Shown one piece after another: positions 36,865 to 46,124 of a stretch of 64,000 bases of DNA. Where the stretch lies: assembly GCA_963712655.1 (NCBI GenBank), contig CAVQIT010000009.1, forward strand, positions 930,001 to 994,000, written 5' to 3'. The position numbers and the translations under genes are program-made. The stretch is from Pollutimonas sp963712655 (GTDB lineage: Bacteria > Pseudomonadota > Gammaproteobacteria > Burkholderiales > Burkholderiaceae_B). Position 1 is the stretch's first letter. Each line of letters begins with the position of its first letter. Under the pieces are notes generated by a model. The model was given only the letters and a program-made list of their open reading frames with translations. It was not told where the DNA came from and did not search any database.

Positions 36865-37641
36865 TTGGAATGGTATGTAGTGGCTCTGGGGTGTTTGCTG
36901 TCGGGCGCCCTGATCGGTTTTGCGGGCGGTGTGCTGGGAATCGGGGGCGGCCTGCTGGCCATTCCCTTGCTGGGCCTGGTATTGGATATGGACCAGCAGG
37001 CCGCGCAGGGCACGGCGCTGATCATGGTTCTGCCCGCTGTGCTGCTGACCGTGCGCAAATATAACCAGAAGGCGAAAATCAATCTGCGGGCCGCCGCGGC
37101 CGGTGCGGTGGGCTGTATCGTTTTCACCTGGATAGGCGCGCAAATCGCCCTGGGCGCCGATTCCATAATGCTGCGCCGGGTCTATGCCGGTTTCATTTTA
37201 TGTATTGCCTTGTTTTACTTTTACCAAAGCGGGCGCTCGAACCGGCCGAACCGGCCGGCGGCGGCGCGGCGCAATGTCGAGGACTATCATAAAGGCTGGT
37301 TCGCCCTGATAGGCGCCATTGCCGGCCTGACTGGCGGTATCTTCGGCGTTGGAGGCTCGATACTGGTGGTGCCTATCATGACCACCTTTTTCCGCTTGAC
37401 GCAAACAGGCGCCCAGGCGCTGGCCTTGACCATGCTGATACCGGGCACCATCGTCGCGCTTTTCGCGTATGCCGCGCATGGCCAGGCCCATTGGACGATA
37501 GGCGTGCCCATGGCGCTGGGTAGTATTTTTTTCGTGCCCTACGGCGTGAAGGTGGCCTATGCTTTGCCTGAACCGAGGCTCAAGCTGGCCTTTGCCTGTA
37601 TGCTTCTGATGTGCATGGTGTTGTTGTTGATAAAGGCCTGA
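36865..37641 (+). CDS. Sulfite exporter TauE/SafE family protein
   Basis: A 258-residue inner-membrane protein with about eight hydrophobic helices in two repeats. Both repeats carry the glycine-rich pattern GGVLGIGGGLLAIPLL and GGIFGVGGSILVVPIM typical of TauE/SafE. Family members export sulfite, sulfoacetate or related anions; substrate unknown here. It starts 9 bases after radA with an alternative TTG start, and ends 4 bases before the FtsX-type permease, so co-transcription is likely. Confidence 0.85.
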   Translation: MEWYVVALGCLLSGALIGFAGGVLGIGGGLLAIPLLGLVLDMDQQAAQGTALIMVLPAVLLTVRKYNQKAKINLRAAAAGAVGCIVFTWIGAQIALGADSIMLRRVYAGFILCIALFYFYQSGRSNRPNRPAAARRNVEDYHKGWFALIGAIAGLTGGIFGVGGSILVVPIMTTFFRLTQTGAQALALTMLIPGTIVALFAYAAHGQAHWTIGVPMALGSIFFVPYGVKVAYALPEPRLKLAFACMLLMCMVLLLIKA

Positions 37642-37645
37642 CTTC

Positions 37646-40150
37646 ATGCGTTCCAGCGGACTTTCAAACATATGGCTAGGGGTGCGCGCGTTGCGGCGCG
37701 ATTGGCACTCGGGCGAAATACGCCTGCTGATGCTGGCCCTGGTCATTGCGGTGGCCGCGGTCACCAGCGTGGGCTTTCTGGCCGATCGCGTAGGGCGCGC
37801 CCTGGAACGCGATTCCGCGCAAATGCTGGGCGGCGATCTCGCCTTGCAGGCCGACGCGCCCATTCCGGCCGATTTCATAGTCCAGGCGCGCAGCTTGCGC
37901 CTGGATACCGCGCAGACGCTGCAATTTCCTTCCATGGTAAGCAGCGGCGAGCATGCGCATTTGGTGTCGCTCAAAGCGGTGTCCGACGGCTATCCGCTGC
38001 GCGGGCAATTGCGTTTGTCGGACACGGCAGCCGGCAAGGGGCAGCCGCTGCGCCAGTTGCCCGAGCCGGGAACCGTGTGGGTCGATGCCCAAGTACTGAG
38101 CTTGCTGGAAATTTCGGTCGGCGATACCTTGGCGGTGGGCGATGCCAGCATGAAGGTGGCCCGCGTCATCGCTTACGAGCCCGATCGAGGCATGCAGTTT
38201 GTCAATGTGGCGCCGCGCGTCATGCTGGGGCTGCCCGATTTGCCGGCGACCGGCCTTGTCGCGCCGGGCAGCCGCATACAGTATCAACTGCTGGTGGCCG
38301 GCTCGGCCGACGCTGTGGCTTCCTATCAAGGCTGGCTTGATACCCATATGAAGCGCGGGCAGAAACTAAGCTCGCTGGAAACCAATCGGCCGGAAGTCAA
38401 GCGCGCCCTGGATCGCGCGCATCAATTCCTGATCCTGGTTGCCTTGCTTACTGTCATGATAGCCGCGGTGGCGGTCGCATTGGCTGCGCGGCGCTTCAGC
38501 CTGCGCCATCAGGACGGCATTGCCATCATGCGTTGCCTGGGCGCCGGCAAGCGGCAACTGACCGCCATGCTGTGGGTGGAGTTCACTCTGCTGGCCCTGG
38601 CGGCTTCAACGATAGGAGCGGCGGCGGGCTATGCCGTGCACCAGGCGCTGGTGCTTATGGTGGCGGCCTGGATAGACACCAATTTGCCGGCGGCATCCTG
38701 GCAGCCGGCATGGCAGGGGCTGCTTACGGGCCTGTTGCTGCTATTGGGATTTGCCTTGCCGCCATTGGCGGCCTTGCGCCGGGTTCCCCCCGCGCGGGTA
38801 TTGCGGCGCGAAGCAGCCATAACGCTGGCGCGGCGCTGGCCTGCCTACGGCGTGGGCCTGATCGCCTTCTTTTTGCTGATCGTGTGGATATCCGGCGACT
38901 TGCGCTTGAGCATCGTGATTTCAGCGGGCTTTTCAGGGGCTTTTCTGGTTTTTGCCGCTTTGGCCTATCTGCTGCTGCGCATCCTCGAGGTCATGCGCTA
39001 TCGGGTCAACGGCCATCCGGCCTTGCGTTTCGCGCTGGCGGGCATGGCGCGCCGCCGCGGCCTTACTATCACACAGCTTTGCTCATTGGCGATGGGCTTG
39101 ATGATATTGCTATTGCTCGCCATCACTCGCACCGACTTGTTGCAAGGTTGGCAAAATACCTTGCCGCCGGATGCGCCCAACACCTTCCTGATCAATATCC
39201 AGCCCGATCAGCGGCTGGCCGTATCCGAGCGGCTCGTGCAGGCCGGCATCCGCGATCCGGTGCTATCGCCCATGGTGCGCGGGCGCCTGCTTGCCATCAA
39301 CAAGCAGGCCGTGGATCCGGCCAGCTATACCGAGGCGCGCGCCAAGCGCCTAGTCGACCGGGAGTTCAATCTTTCCTATACGAATGTCTTGCCCTCCAGT
39401 AATGACATCGCGCAAGGCCGCTGGCTGGACCCCGAAAAAGCCGAGGTCTCCCTGGAAAGCGGCCTGGCTGATACCTTGAACATACACTTGCGCGACCAGC
39501 TTACCTTCGATGTGGCGGGGCGCTCCATCGAGGTCGAGGTAAGCAGTATCCGCGAGGTCAAGTGGGATTCTTTCCAGGCCAATTTTTTTGCCATCATGAC
39601 GCCGCTGGCGCTGCGCGACGCGCCCGCGACATTCATCACGTCCCTGCATGTGCCGGCCACCGACAGCAAACTCACGCAGGAACTGGTCCGGGCGTTTCCC
39701 AACCTGACCGTTTTCGACGTGGGATCTATCCTGGGCCAAGTCCAGCGCGTGCTGGACCAAGTCGTGCAGGCGGTGCAGTTATTGTTTCTGTTTACGGTGC
39801 TGGCCGGTATTCTGGTGTTGGGCGCAGCCTTGTTTGCGACGCGCGATGAACGCATGCACGAAGTCGCTGTCTTGCGCGCCCTGGGCGCCAGCGGCAGGCA
39901 ATTGTCGGCGGCCTTGCGTATCGAATTGCTGGTGCTGGGCGCCATGGCGGGCTTGCTGGCGGCATTCGGGGCGGTGGCGGTTGCCTGGGTGCTGGCCGAA
40001 CAGGTTTTCGACTTTTCCCTGGCTCTCTCCTGGTGGCCCTGGGCGGCAGGCGTGGCTGCCGGCATGCTGGCCTCGGCGATTGGCGGCAGTGTTGCGCTGG
40101 CCGGGGTGCTGAAAACCCCGCCGCTGGTGTCGTTGCGGGAGGCCGTATGA
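37646..40150 (+). CDS. FtsX-like ABC transporter permease (YbbP type)
   Basis: An 834-residue inner-membrane protein with ten or so hydrophobic helices and two large periplasmic regions, after residue 50 and around 500-680. The two FtsX domains are recognisable around residues 260-390 (FSLRHQDGIAIMRCLGAGKRQ) and at the C-terminus (HEVAVLRALGASGRQL). This matches YbbP, which normally works with an ATPase (YbbA) encoded next to it. No ATPase gene is adjacent here. It overlaps kdkA by 4 bases. Confidence 0.85.
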   Translation: MRSSGLSNIWLGVRALRRDWHSGEIRLLMLALVIAVAAVTSVGFLADRVGRALERDSAQMLGGDLALQADAPIPADFIVQARSLRLDTAQTLQFPSMVSSGEHAHLVSLKAVSDGYPLRGQLRLSDTAAGKGQPLRQLPEPGTVWVDAQVLSLLEISVGDTLAVGDASMKVARVIAYEPDRGMQFVNVAPRVMLGLPDLPATGLVAPGSRIQYQLLVAGSADAVASYQGWLDTHMKRGQKLSSLETNRPEVKRALDRAHQFLILVALLTVMIAAVAVALAARRFSLRHQDGIAIMRCLGAGKRQLTAMLWVEFTLLALAASTIGAAAGYAVHQALVLMVAAWIDTNLPAASWQPAWQGLLTGLLLLLGFALPPLAALRRVPPARVLRREAAITLARRWPAYGVGLIAFFLLIVWISGDLRLSIVISAGFSGAFLVFAALAYLLLRILEVMRYRVNGHPALRFALAGMARRRGLTITQLCSLAMGLMILLLLAITRTDLLQGWQNTLPPDAPNTFLINIQPDQRLAVSERLVQAGIRDPVLSPMVRGRLLAINKQAVDPASYTEARAKRLVDREFNLSYTNVLPSSNDIAQGRWLDPEKAEVSLESGLADTLNIHLRDQLTFDVAGRSIEVEVSSIREVKWDSFQANFFAIMTPLALRDAPATFITSLHVPATDSKLTQELVRAFPNLTVFDVGSILGQVQRVLDQVVQAVQLLFLFTVLAGILVLGAALFATRDERMHEVAVLRALGASGRQLSAALRIELLVLGAMAGLLAAFGAVAVAWVLAEQVFDFSLALSWWPWAAGVAAGMLASAIGGSVALAGVLKTPPLVSLREAV

Positions 40151-40863
40151 GCACTCCCATCCTTCCCCTTGATCTGGCCTGCGGGGCAGGCGTCATGCGC
40201 TACGATGCCAGCCGTATTGCGGATCCCGGCATGTATCTGTTCGACCCCCATGCCGAGCAACTGCAGGCCAGCGCCGTCGGCCAGGGCGGCCGCCAGGCAG
40301 CGTGGTATGTCAACGGCGATTTCGGCCAGGGCGTGCTGCGTCATTACCGGCGCGGCGGCCTGATAGCGCGGATCAGCGCCGACCGTTATGTCTGGACCGC
40401 GGAGTCAAGCACGCGCTCATTCGCCGAGTTCGATCTCTTGCATTTCATGCACGACCGCCGGCTGGCCGTGCCCAGGCCGATTGCCGCGGCGTACTGGCGT
40501 CATGGGATTACGTATCGCGCCGCCATCCTGGTCGAGCGGATAGCCCAGGCGCGGCCTCTGGCGCAGGCGCTGGCCGAGGGCGGGCAAGATGCCGTGGCCC
40601 AGGCCATTTTCGCCATGCACGAATCGGGGGTGTGGCATTCCGACCTGAATGCGTACAATATTTTGTTTGACGGGCAGGCGCGGGTTTGGCTGATCGATTT
40701 CGACAAATGCCGCAGGCAGGTGTTGTCGCTGGAGCGCCGGCAGGCCAATCTCCTGCGCTTGCGCCGCTCGCTGGAAAAAGTGGCCGAGGGCGCCGGGCTG
40801 CAGTGGTGGGAAGAACTGAGCCGGGCCTATGCAATGCTTGCACGCGCCAAAGGTCTTTTGTAA
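40147..40863 (+). CDS. kdkA: 3-deoxy-D-manno-octulosonic acid kinase
   Basis: A 238-residue Kdo kinase that phosphorylates the first Kdo of lipid A-Kdo on the cytoplasmic face of the inner membrane. It has the kinase-like catalytic loop WHSDLNAYNILFDG and DFD in VWLIDFDKCRR. GVLRHYRRGGLIARIS at about residue 60-75 is typical of KdkA. Kdo kinase is characteristic of bacteria with a single phosphorylated Kdo, as in Bordetella and Haemophilus. Its TAA stop overlaps the edge of the palindrome at 40862-40906. Confidence 0.87.
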   Translation: MSTPILPLDLACGAGVMRYDASRIADPGMYLFDPHAEQLQASAVGQGGRQAAWYVNGDFGQGVLRHYRRGGLIARISADRYVWTAESSTRSFAEFDLLHFMHDRRLAVPRPIAAAYWRHGITYRAAILVERIAQARPLAQALAEGGQDAVAQAIFAMHESGVWHSDLNAYNILFDGQARVWLIDFDKCRRQVLSLERRQANLLRLRRSLEKVAEGAGLQWWEELSRAYAMLARAKGLL

Positions 40864-40906
40864 GAATCCTCCGATCAAATCGCCCAAATCTGATCAGAGG
40901 GTCCTT
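40862..40906. repeat. 45-bp palindrome, short form of the 9096-9260 element
   Basis: Arms of 19 bases (40862-40880 and 40888-40906) flank 7 bases. The right arm reads, in reverse, AAGGACCCTCTGATCAGAT, nearly identical to the ends of the 165-bp element (AAGGACCTTCTGATCAAGT). The internal CCAAATCTGAT is also shared. It starts inside the kdkA stop codon and may act as a terminator. Confidence 0.65.
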
Positions 40907-40967
40907 AGTCGCAAAAAAGCATTACTATCACGCTTTTTGGCTTTTGCATTGTCTGGAGAGGCTCGCA

Positions 40968-42068
40968 ATGAAATTCGGCACGGCGAAACAACTGCTGCTG
41001 GGCACGGCGCTTATGGCTGCGATAGCGCCTGTTTGGGCGCAAAGCAAGGTGGTCAATGTCTATAACTGGGCGGAATATACCGCTCCGGATACGATTTCCG
41101 GCTTCCAGGATGCGACCGGCATCCAGGTGCGTTACGATGTCTACGACAGCAACGATACCTTGCAGGCCAAGCTGCTGACCGGCAAGTCCGGCTATGACGT
41201 GGTGGTGCCATCCACCCACTACGCCGCGCGCCAGCTTGAAGGCGGCCTGTTCCAGAAACTGGACAAGTCGAAAATTCCGAACTGGAAATACCTGGACCAG
41301 GACATCATGGATCTGGTGGCCTCCGTCGATCCCGGCAATCAGTATCTGGTGCCTTGGGGATATGGCACGAACGGCTTGGGCTATAACGTCACCAAGGTGC
41401 ATGAAATCCTGGGCCAGGATGCCCCTCTGAATAGTTGGGACATGCTCTTCAAGCCCGAAAACGCCGAAAAGCTGAAGTCTTGCGGTATTTCGGTGCTGGA
41501 CGAGGCGGCGCAAGTATTTCCCGCTGTCCTGCATTACCTGGGCAAAGACCCCAACAGCAGCCAGCCCGACGATTACAAGCAGGCGCTGGCGCTGCTGAAA
41601 ACGATACGGCCCTACATCAGGCAATTCAGTTCATCGGGTTACATCGATGAACTGGCGGGCGGCGATTTGTGCATGGTGTACGGGTTTTCGGGCGATGTAA
41701 TGATTGCGCGCCATCGCGCCCGCGAAGCCAAAAAAAGCTACGTCGTCGATTACTATATTCCGCAGGGCGGCGCTCCCGCCTGGTTCGACACCATGGCGAT
41801 TCCCAAGGGCGCGGCCCACGTCGACGAGGCCCTGGCTTTCATCAATTACATCGAAACGCCGCAGGTGCATGCGGCCATCACCAATACCATGTTCTACCCT
41901 AATGCCAACAAGGAAGCGCGCAAGTACGTAAGCAAGGATGTCGCCGACAATCCCATGATCTACCCGCCCGCCGATGTGGCCAAAACCTTGTATGTGATCA
42001 AACCCCAGCCCTTGCCGATTCAGCGCCTGCAAACGCGCATGTGGGCAGAACTTAAATCAGGACGTTAG
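40968..42068 (+). CDS. potF: Polyamine-binding periplasmic protein
   Basis: A 366-residue solute-binding protein, with a signal peptide (MKFGTAKQLLLGTALMAAIA, cleavage after VWA). It matches PotF/SpuD: VVNVYNWAEYTAPDTISGFQ, YDVVVPSTHYAARQ, VPWGYGTNGLGYN. Aromatic and acidic residues for the diamine are in these segments and in YGFSGDV. It heads a four-gene importer operon, preceded by GGAGAG. Putrescine or spermidine is the likely ligand. Confidence 0.93.
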   Translation: MKFGTAKQLLLGTALMAAIAPVWAQSKVVNVYNWAEYTAPDTISGFQDATGIQVRYDVYDSNDTLQAKLLTGKSGYDVVVPSTHYAARQLEGGLFQKLDKSKIPNWKYLDQDIMDLVASVDPGNQYLVPWGYGTNGLGYNVTKVHEILGQDAPLNSWDMLFKPENAEKLKSCGISVLDEAAQVFPAVLHYLGKDPNSSQPDDYKQALALLKTIRPYIRQFSSSGYIDELAGGDLCMVYGFSGDVMIARHRAREAKKSYVVDYYIPQGGAPAWFDTMAIPKGAAHVDEALAFINYIETPQVHAAITNTMFYPNANKEARKYVSKDVADNPMIYPPADVAKTLYVIKPQPLPIQRLQTRMWAELKSGR

Positions 42069-42072
42069 CCGT

Positions 42073-43200
42073 ATGCAGGATATCCGCCCTGTCGCCGCCT
42101 CGTGGGGAGGCGCCGACGAATTTGTGCGCGTCGAAGAGGTCGTCAAGATATTCGGCGATACCGTGGCGGTCAACTCCGTCAATCTTTCAGTGCGCCGCCA
42201 TGAAGTGTTCGCCTTGCTGGGCAGCTCGGGTTGCGGAAAGTCGACGCTGCTGCGCATGCTGGCCGGTTTCGAAGATGCCACGTCGGGCCGCATATACCTC
42301 GATAACGAAGACATCACCAGCCTGCCGCCATACCGCCGGCCGGTGAACATGATGTTCCAGTCGTATGCGCTTTTTCCGCACATGACGGTCGAGGCCAATG
42401 TGGCTTTCGGTCTCAAGCAAGAGGGCGTCGCCAAGAACGAAATACACGAGCGTGTCTTCGAGGCGCTGGACCTCGTGCAGATGGGCGGCTATGCCCGGCG
42501 CAAGCCGCAGCAATTGTCCGGCGGCCAGCAGCAGCGGGTGGCCTTGGCGCGCAGCCTGGTCAAGCGTCCCAAGCTCTTGCTGCTCGACGAACCCATGTCC
42601 GCCCTCGACAAGCAAATACGCCAGAAAACCCAGATCGAGCTGGCCAGGATACTGGATCAGGTCGGGGTTACCTGCATCATGGTTACCCACGATCAGGAAG
42701 AGGCCATGACCATGGCGCACCGCCTGGCCGTCATGTCGGAAGGGCAGATTATCCAGTGCGGCACGCCGCAAGATGTCTACGCCTTTCCCAATTCGCGTTT
42801 CGTGGCGGGCTTCATCGGCTCGACCAATCTGTTCACGGGAACAATAGTGGTGGACGAAGCCGATCATGTGCTGATCGAAAGCGGCGATCTGCCGCGCCCC
42901 TTGCATGTCAATCATGGCGTCAGCGAACCATTGGGCATGGAAGTCCATGTCTCCGTGCGCCCCGAACAAATCCAGGTGTTGCGCGCGCAGCCCGATGCCG
43001 AGTCCAATTGGGCGCATGGCATGGTCAGCCATGTGGCCTGGATGGGCAGCTACGCCCGCTATCAGATCCGTCTTGATTCAGGGGTAGTCGTCGAGGCGAC
43101 GGTGCCCAGCCTGGCGCTGGCCCAGGCCGATGCGCCCGGCCTGGACGACGAGGTCTTTGCCGCATGGTCCAGCGACAGCGCCACGGTATTGCCTTCATGA
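42073..43200 (+). CDS. potG: Polyamine ABC transporter ATP-binding protein
   Basis: A 375-residue ATPase. Walker A is LGSSGCGKST, the Q-loop MMFQSYALFPHM, the signature LSGGQQQRVALARSL, Walker B LLLLDEPMSALD, and the H-loop VTHDQEEA. A C-terminal TOBE domain starts near residue 240. It energises putrescine or spermidine import with PotFHI. Its stop overlaps the potH start (ATGA). Confidence 0.94.
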   Translation: MQDIRPVAASWGGADEFVRVEEVVKIFGDTVAVNSVNLSVRRHEVFALLGSSGCGKSTLLRMLAGFEDATSGRIYLDNEDITSLPPYRRPVNMMFQSYALFPHMTVEANVAFGLKQEGVAKNEIHERVFEALDLVQMGGYARRKPQQLSGGQQQRVALARSLVKRPKLLLLDEPMSALDKQIRQKTQIELARILDQVGVTCIMVTHDQEEAMTMAHRLAVMSEGQIIQCGTPQDVYAFPNSRFVAGFIGSTNLFTGTIVVDEADHVLIESGDLPRPLHVNHGVSEPLGMEVHVSVRPEQIQVLRAQPDAESNWAHGMVSHVAWMGSYARYQIRLDSGVVVEATVPSLALAQADAPGLDDEVFAAWSSDSATVLPS

Positions 43201-44126
43201 AAAAGATTTCCTGGCGGCAGGTTCTGCCCGCGGCAAGAACATGGGCCATAGCGCCGCCGTTTTTATGGATGCTGCTGTTCCTGCTTGTGCCGTTCATCCT
43301 GGTCTTGAAGATCAGCTTCGCCGATTTGAAATTCGGCGTTCCCCCCTACACATCTCTGGCCGAGATCAAGGACCAGACCGTGTCGCTGGCGCTGAATCTG
43401 CGCAGCTATGCCTTGCTGTTCAGCGATAGCCTGTACATCGCCACCTATCTGAATTCGATCAAGATGGCGCTTGTCACCACAGTGTGCTGCATTCTGATCG
43501 GGTATCCGATGGCCTACTACATTGCGCGCTCGAGTCCGTCGATACGCAATGTTTTGCTGCTGGGCGTCATATTGCCGTTTTGGACCTCATTGTTATTGCG
43601 CGTGTATGCATGGGTGGGCATTTTGCGCAATGACGGTCTGCTGAATAATTTTTTGCAGTGGCTGGGCATCATCGACGCGCCTCTGGAAATCTATCGCACC
43701 GACATGGCCGTGTATATCGGCCTGGTCTATGCCTATCTGCCCTTTTTCATCCTGCCGCTGTATGCCAACCTGGTCAAACTCGATGTACGCCTGCTGGAAG
43801 CCGCTTACGATCTGGGCGCGCGCCCATCGCGCGCATTTTTAAGCGTGACCTTGCCCATGTCCATGCCCGGAGTGATCGCGGGAGCCATGCTGGTGTTCAT
43901 TCCGTCGGTCGGCGAATATGTCATTCCCGAAATGCTGGGCGGCGCCGACACCCTGATGATGGGCCGCGTGATGTGGACCGAGTTTTTCAATAATGCCGAC
44001 TGGCCGATGGCGGCGGCGGTCACCTGCGTGATGGTAATGCTGTTGCTGGTGCCGCTGGTCATATTCCAGCATGGCCAGGTCAGGCAGCTTGAAGGGCAAA
44101 CGGGGAGGCGCCATGATACGGCCTGA
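43197..44126 (+). CDS. potH: Polyamine ABC transporter permease PotH
   Basis: A 309-residue inner-membrane permease with about six helices. The coupling EAA loop is LEAAYDLGARPSRAFLSVTLP. The ATG at 43197 is chosen because it overlaps the potG stop and gives MKKISWRQVLPAARTWAIAP. It overlaps potI by 14 bases. Confidence 0.93.
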   Translation: MKKISWRQVLPAARTWAIAPPFLWMLLFLLVPFILVLKISFADLKFGVPPYTSLAEIKDQTVSLALNLRSYALLFSDSLYIATYLNSIKMALVTTVCCILIGYPMAYYIARSSPSIRNVLLLGVILPFWTSLLLRVYAWVGILRNDGLLNNFLQWLGIIDAPLEIYRTDMAVYIGLVYAYLPFFILPLYANLVKLDVRLLEAAYDLGARPSRAFLSVTLPMSMPGVIAGAMLVFIPSVGEYVIPEMLGGADTLMMGRVMWTEFFNNADWPMAAAVTCVMVMLLLVPLVIFQHGQVRQLEGQTGRRHDTA

Positions 44127-44916
44127 TCCCGCATTGCGCGCCATTGCCCTGGCACTGGGATACGCGTTTTTGTATTTGCCCATTCTGTGCCTGATGACGT
44201 TCTCGTTCAACGATTCGGCCATGATGACCTCCTGGAGCGGCTTTTCGCTGAAATGGTATACGGCGCTGTTCAACGACGAAGCCTTGCTGGCGGCAGCCAG
44301 GCTGTCGCTCCTGATTGCGGCGCTCACCGCCACGGCAGCCGTGGTCATCGGCACCTGGGCCGGTTATGTATTGGCGCGGATGGGCCATTTCCGCGGTTTT
44401 GCCTTGTATATCGGCATGCTCAGCGCGCCGCTGGTCATGCCGGAAGTGGTGCTGGGCATTTCGCTGTTGCTGATGTTCGTCGAAATCAGCGACATGTTCG
44501 GATGGCCGGCCGGCAACGGCATCTTCACCATATGGGTGGGGCATGTCACGCTGTGCATGGCTTATGTGGCGGTGATCATTCAGTCGCGTATCCGCGATCT
44601 GGATCGTTCCCTGGAAGAGGCCGCCCTGGACCTGGGCGCCACGCCCCTGAAGGTTTTCTTCGTCATCACCTTGCCCTTGATTGTGCCGGCGCTGCTTTCC
44701 GCGTGGCTGCTGGCGTTTACCTTGTCGCTGGACGACGTGGTCCTTACCGCTTTCCTGTCGGGGCCGGGGTACACGACGCTGCCGCTCGAAGTCTTTTCCC
44801 GGGTGCGCCTGGGACTGAAACCGGAAATCAATGCGCTGGCCACCTTGTTCATGCTGGCCGTCGGCATTATTGTCGTGGTGGCCAACCGCATGCAGTGGCG
44901 CAGGCAAACTCAGTAA
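44113..44916 (+). CDS. potI: Polyamine ABC transporter permease PotI
   Basis: A 267-residue permease, six helices, with the EAA loop LEEAALDLGATPLKVFFVITLP. The start at 44113 (MIRPDPALRAIAL) follows a strong GGGGAGG site; an upstream ATG at 44071 is in frame but has no such site. Last transporter gene; the ArsC-like gene follows after 10 bases. Confidence 0.93.
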   Translation: MIRPDPALRAIALALGYAFLYLPILCLMTFSFNDSAMMTSWSGFSLKWYTALFNDEALLAAARLSLLIAALTATAAVVIGTWAGYVLARMGHFRGFALYIGMLSAPLVMPEVVLGISLLLMFVEISDMFGWPAGNGIFTIWVGHVTLCMAYVAVIIQSRIRDLDRSLEEAALDLGATPLKVFFVITLPLIVPALLSAWLLAFTLSLDDVVLTAFLSGPGYTTLPLEVFSRVRLGLKPEINALATLFMLAVGIIVVVANRMQWRRQTQ

Positions 44917-44926
44917 AGGAAAAAAC

Positions 44927-45316
44927 ATGGGCACGATACAGCTTTACGGCTTGAAAAAATGCAGCACTTGCGTGAAAGCGGTGAACTGGCTGGAACAACA
45001 ACACATTGCCTGCGTGTTTACCGATTATCGCGATCATCCCATAGCCGCGGAGCGGTTGAGCGCCTGGGCCGCCGAACTTGGCGGCTGGGAAAAGCTGGTC
45101 AATCGGGCCTCCATGACCTGGCGCAATCTGCCTGATAAGCGCAAAACTCCTGTCGACGATCAACAGTGGCTGGCCCTGATCGCCGAATTTCCGACTCTGA
45201 TCAAGCGGCCGGTGGCGATAGACCGCAATGGCGGCGTAAGCGTAGGGTTTTCAGAGAAAAAATACAGCCAGCTCTTCGCCCTAGGGCCTGTTAACGCTAA
45301 ATCCCCCCCCGCGTGA
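44927..45316 (+). CDS. ArsC/Spx-family reductase-like protein (YffB type)
   Basis: A 129-residue thioredoxin-fold protein. The N-terminal GLKKCSTCVKAVNWLEQQ carries Cys-x-x-Cys, and RASMTWRNLPD, LIKRPVAIDRNG and VGFSEKKY are typical of YffB. Function of YffB proteins is unclear; arsenate reduction is not established. The last 11 residues (LGPVNAKSPPA) and the stop codon come from the repeat element beginning near 45285, so the natural C-terminus was probably extended or replaced. Confidence 0.85.
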   Translation: MGTIQLYGLKKCSTCVKAVNWLEQQHIACVFTDYRDHPIAAERLSAWAAELGGWEKLVNRASMTWRNLPDKRKTPVDDQQWLALIAEFPTLIKRPVAIDRNGGVSVGFSEKKYSQLFALGPVNAKSPPA

Positions 45317-45406
45317 CTGGTCAAGGCCGCGCTGGCAAGGCGCGAAGCGCAGGCGTAGCCGTTGTTACGGCGAGCATTCGCAGCGCGGCCAGCGCCACCG
45401 GCGCGC
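45285..45406. repeat. GTTAACGCTAAA-family repeat followed by an imperfect palindrome
   Basis: It begins GGCCTGTTAACGCTAAA, then eight C residues and GCGTGACTGGTCAAGGCC (matching 35413-35450). An imperfect palindrome follows whose outer arms share GCGCTGGC and whose centre is a GCCGT-TGTT-ACGGC hairpin (45358-45371). It supplies the end of the ArsC-like gene and fills most of the gap before rpiA. Confidence 0.6.
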
Positions 45407-45446
45407 AGCCCAATCCCGACAGGCAACAAAATTCCAGGTACATTTC

Positions 45447-46124
45447 ATGCTTACTCAGACAGAACTCAAACAGAATGTGTCCAATGCGGCAGTCGAATAC
45501 ATACTTCCCCTGCTCAAACCCGATTCGATTCTGGGAATCGGCACAGGCTCGACGGTCGATCTTTTCATCGACGCCCTGGCGCCCTATAAGAATCGCTTCC
45601 GCGGCGCGGCGTCAAGCTCGGAGCGCAGTTCGGCGCGCCTGACGGCGCTGGGAATACAGGTATTCGACCTGAACCAGGTGGATGGCATGCCTTTATATGT
45701 GGATGGCGCCGACGAGATCGACCATGGCTTGAACATGCTTAAAGGCGGCGGCGGGGCGCTTACCCGTGAAAAAATCGTTGCCTCGGTGGCCGATCAGTTT
45801 ATCTGCATCGTCGATGAAACCAAGCTGGTGCAATGCCTGGGCAAATTCCCCATGCCGGTGGAAGTGATCCCCATGGCGCGTTCGGCCGTTGCGCGCCGCC
45901 TTGCCCAGCTTGGCGGGCATCCGGTGTTGCGCGCGGGCTTCATCACCGACAATGGCTGCGAGATCCTGGATGTATCCGGGCTGACGATTGCGGATCCGGC
46001 TCAGTTGGAGGCCGTCGTCAATAATATCCCGGGCGTGGTGTGTTGCGGCCTGTTTGCGCTGGCGGGCGCCGACGTTGTGCTGCTGTCTACCCAGGACGGT
46101 GTGCGCCGGATGAATAAAAATTAG
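45447..46124 (+). CDS. rpiA: Ribose-5-phosphate isomerase A
   Basis: A 225-residue enzyme interconverting ribose-5-phosphate and ribulose-5-phosphate in the pentose phosphate pathway. Signature segments are ILGIGTGSTVDLFI, YVDGADEIDHGLNMLKGGGG, ALTREKIVA and KFPMPVEVIPMA. Intact. The stop codon is the first base-triplet of the candidate Pho box. Confidence 0.96.
   Translation: MLTQTELKQNVSNAAVEYILPLLKPDSILGIGTGSTVDLFIDALAPYKNRFRGAASSSERSSARLTALGIQVFDLNQVDGMPLYVDGADEIDHGLNMLKGGGGALTREKIVASVADQFICIVDETKLVQCLGKFPMPVEVIPMARSAVARRLAQLGGHPVLRAGFITDNGCEILDVSGLTIADPAQLEAVVNNIPGVVCCGLFALAGADVVLLSTQDGVRRMNKN

Noticed and set aside
45302..45309. Eight-C run as a phase-variation tract
   Set aside because: It lies in the last codons of the ArsC-like gene within a repeat; slippage would change only a few terminal residues.
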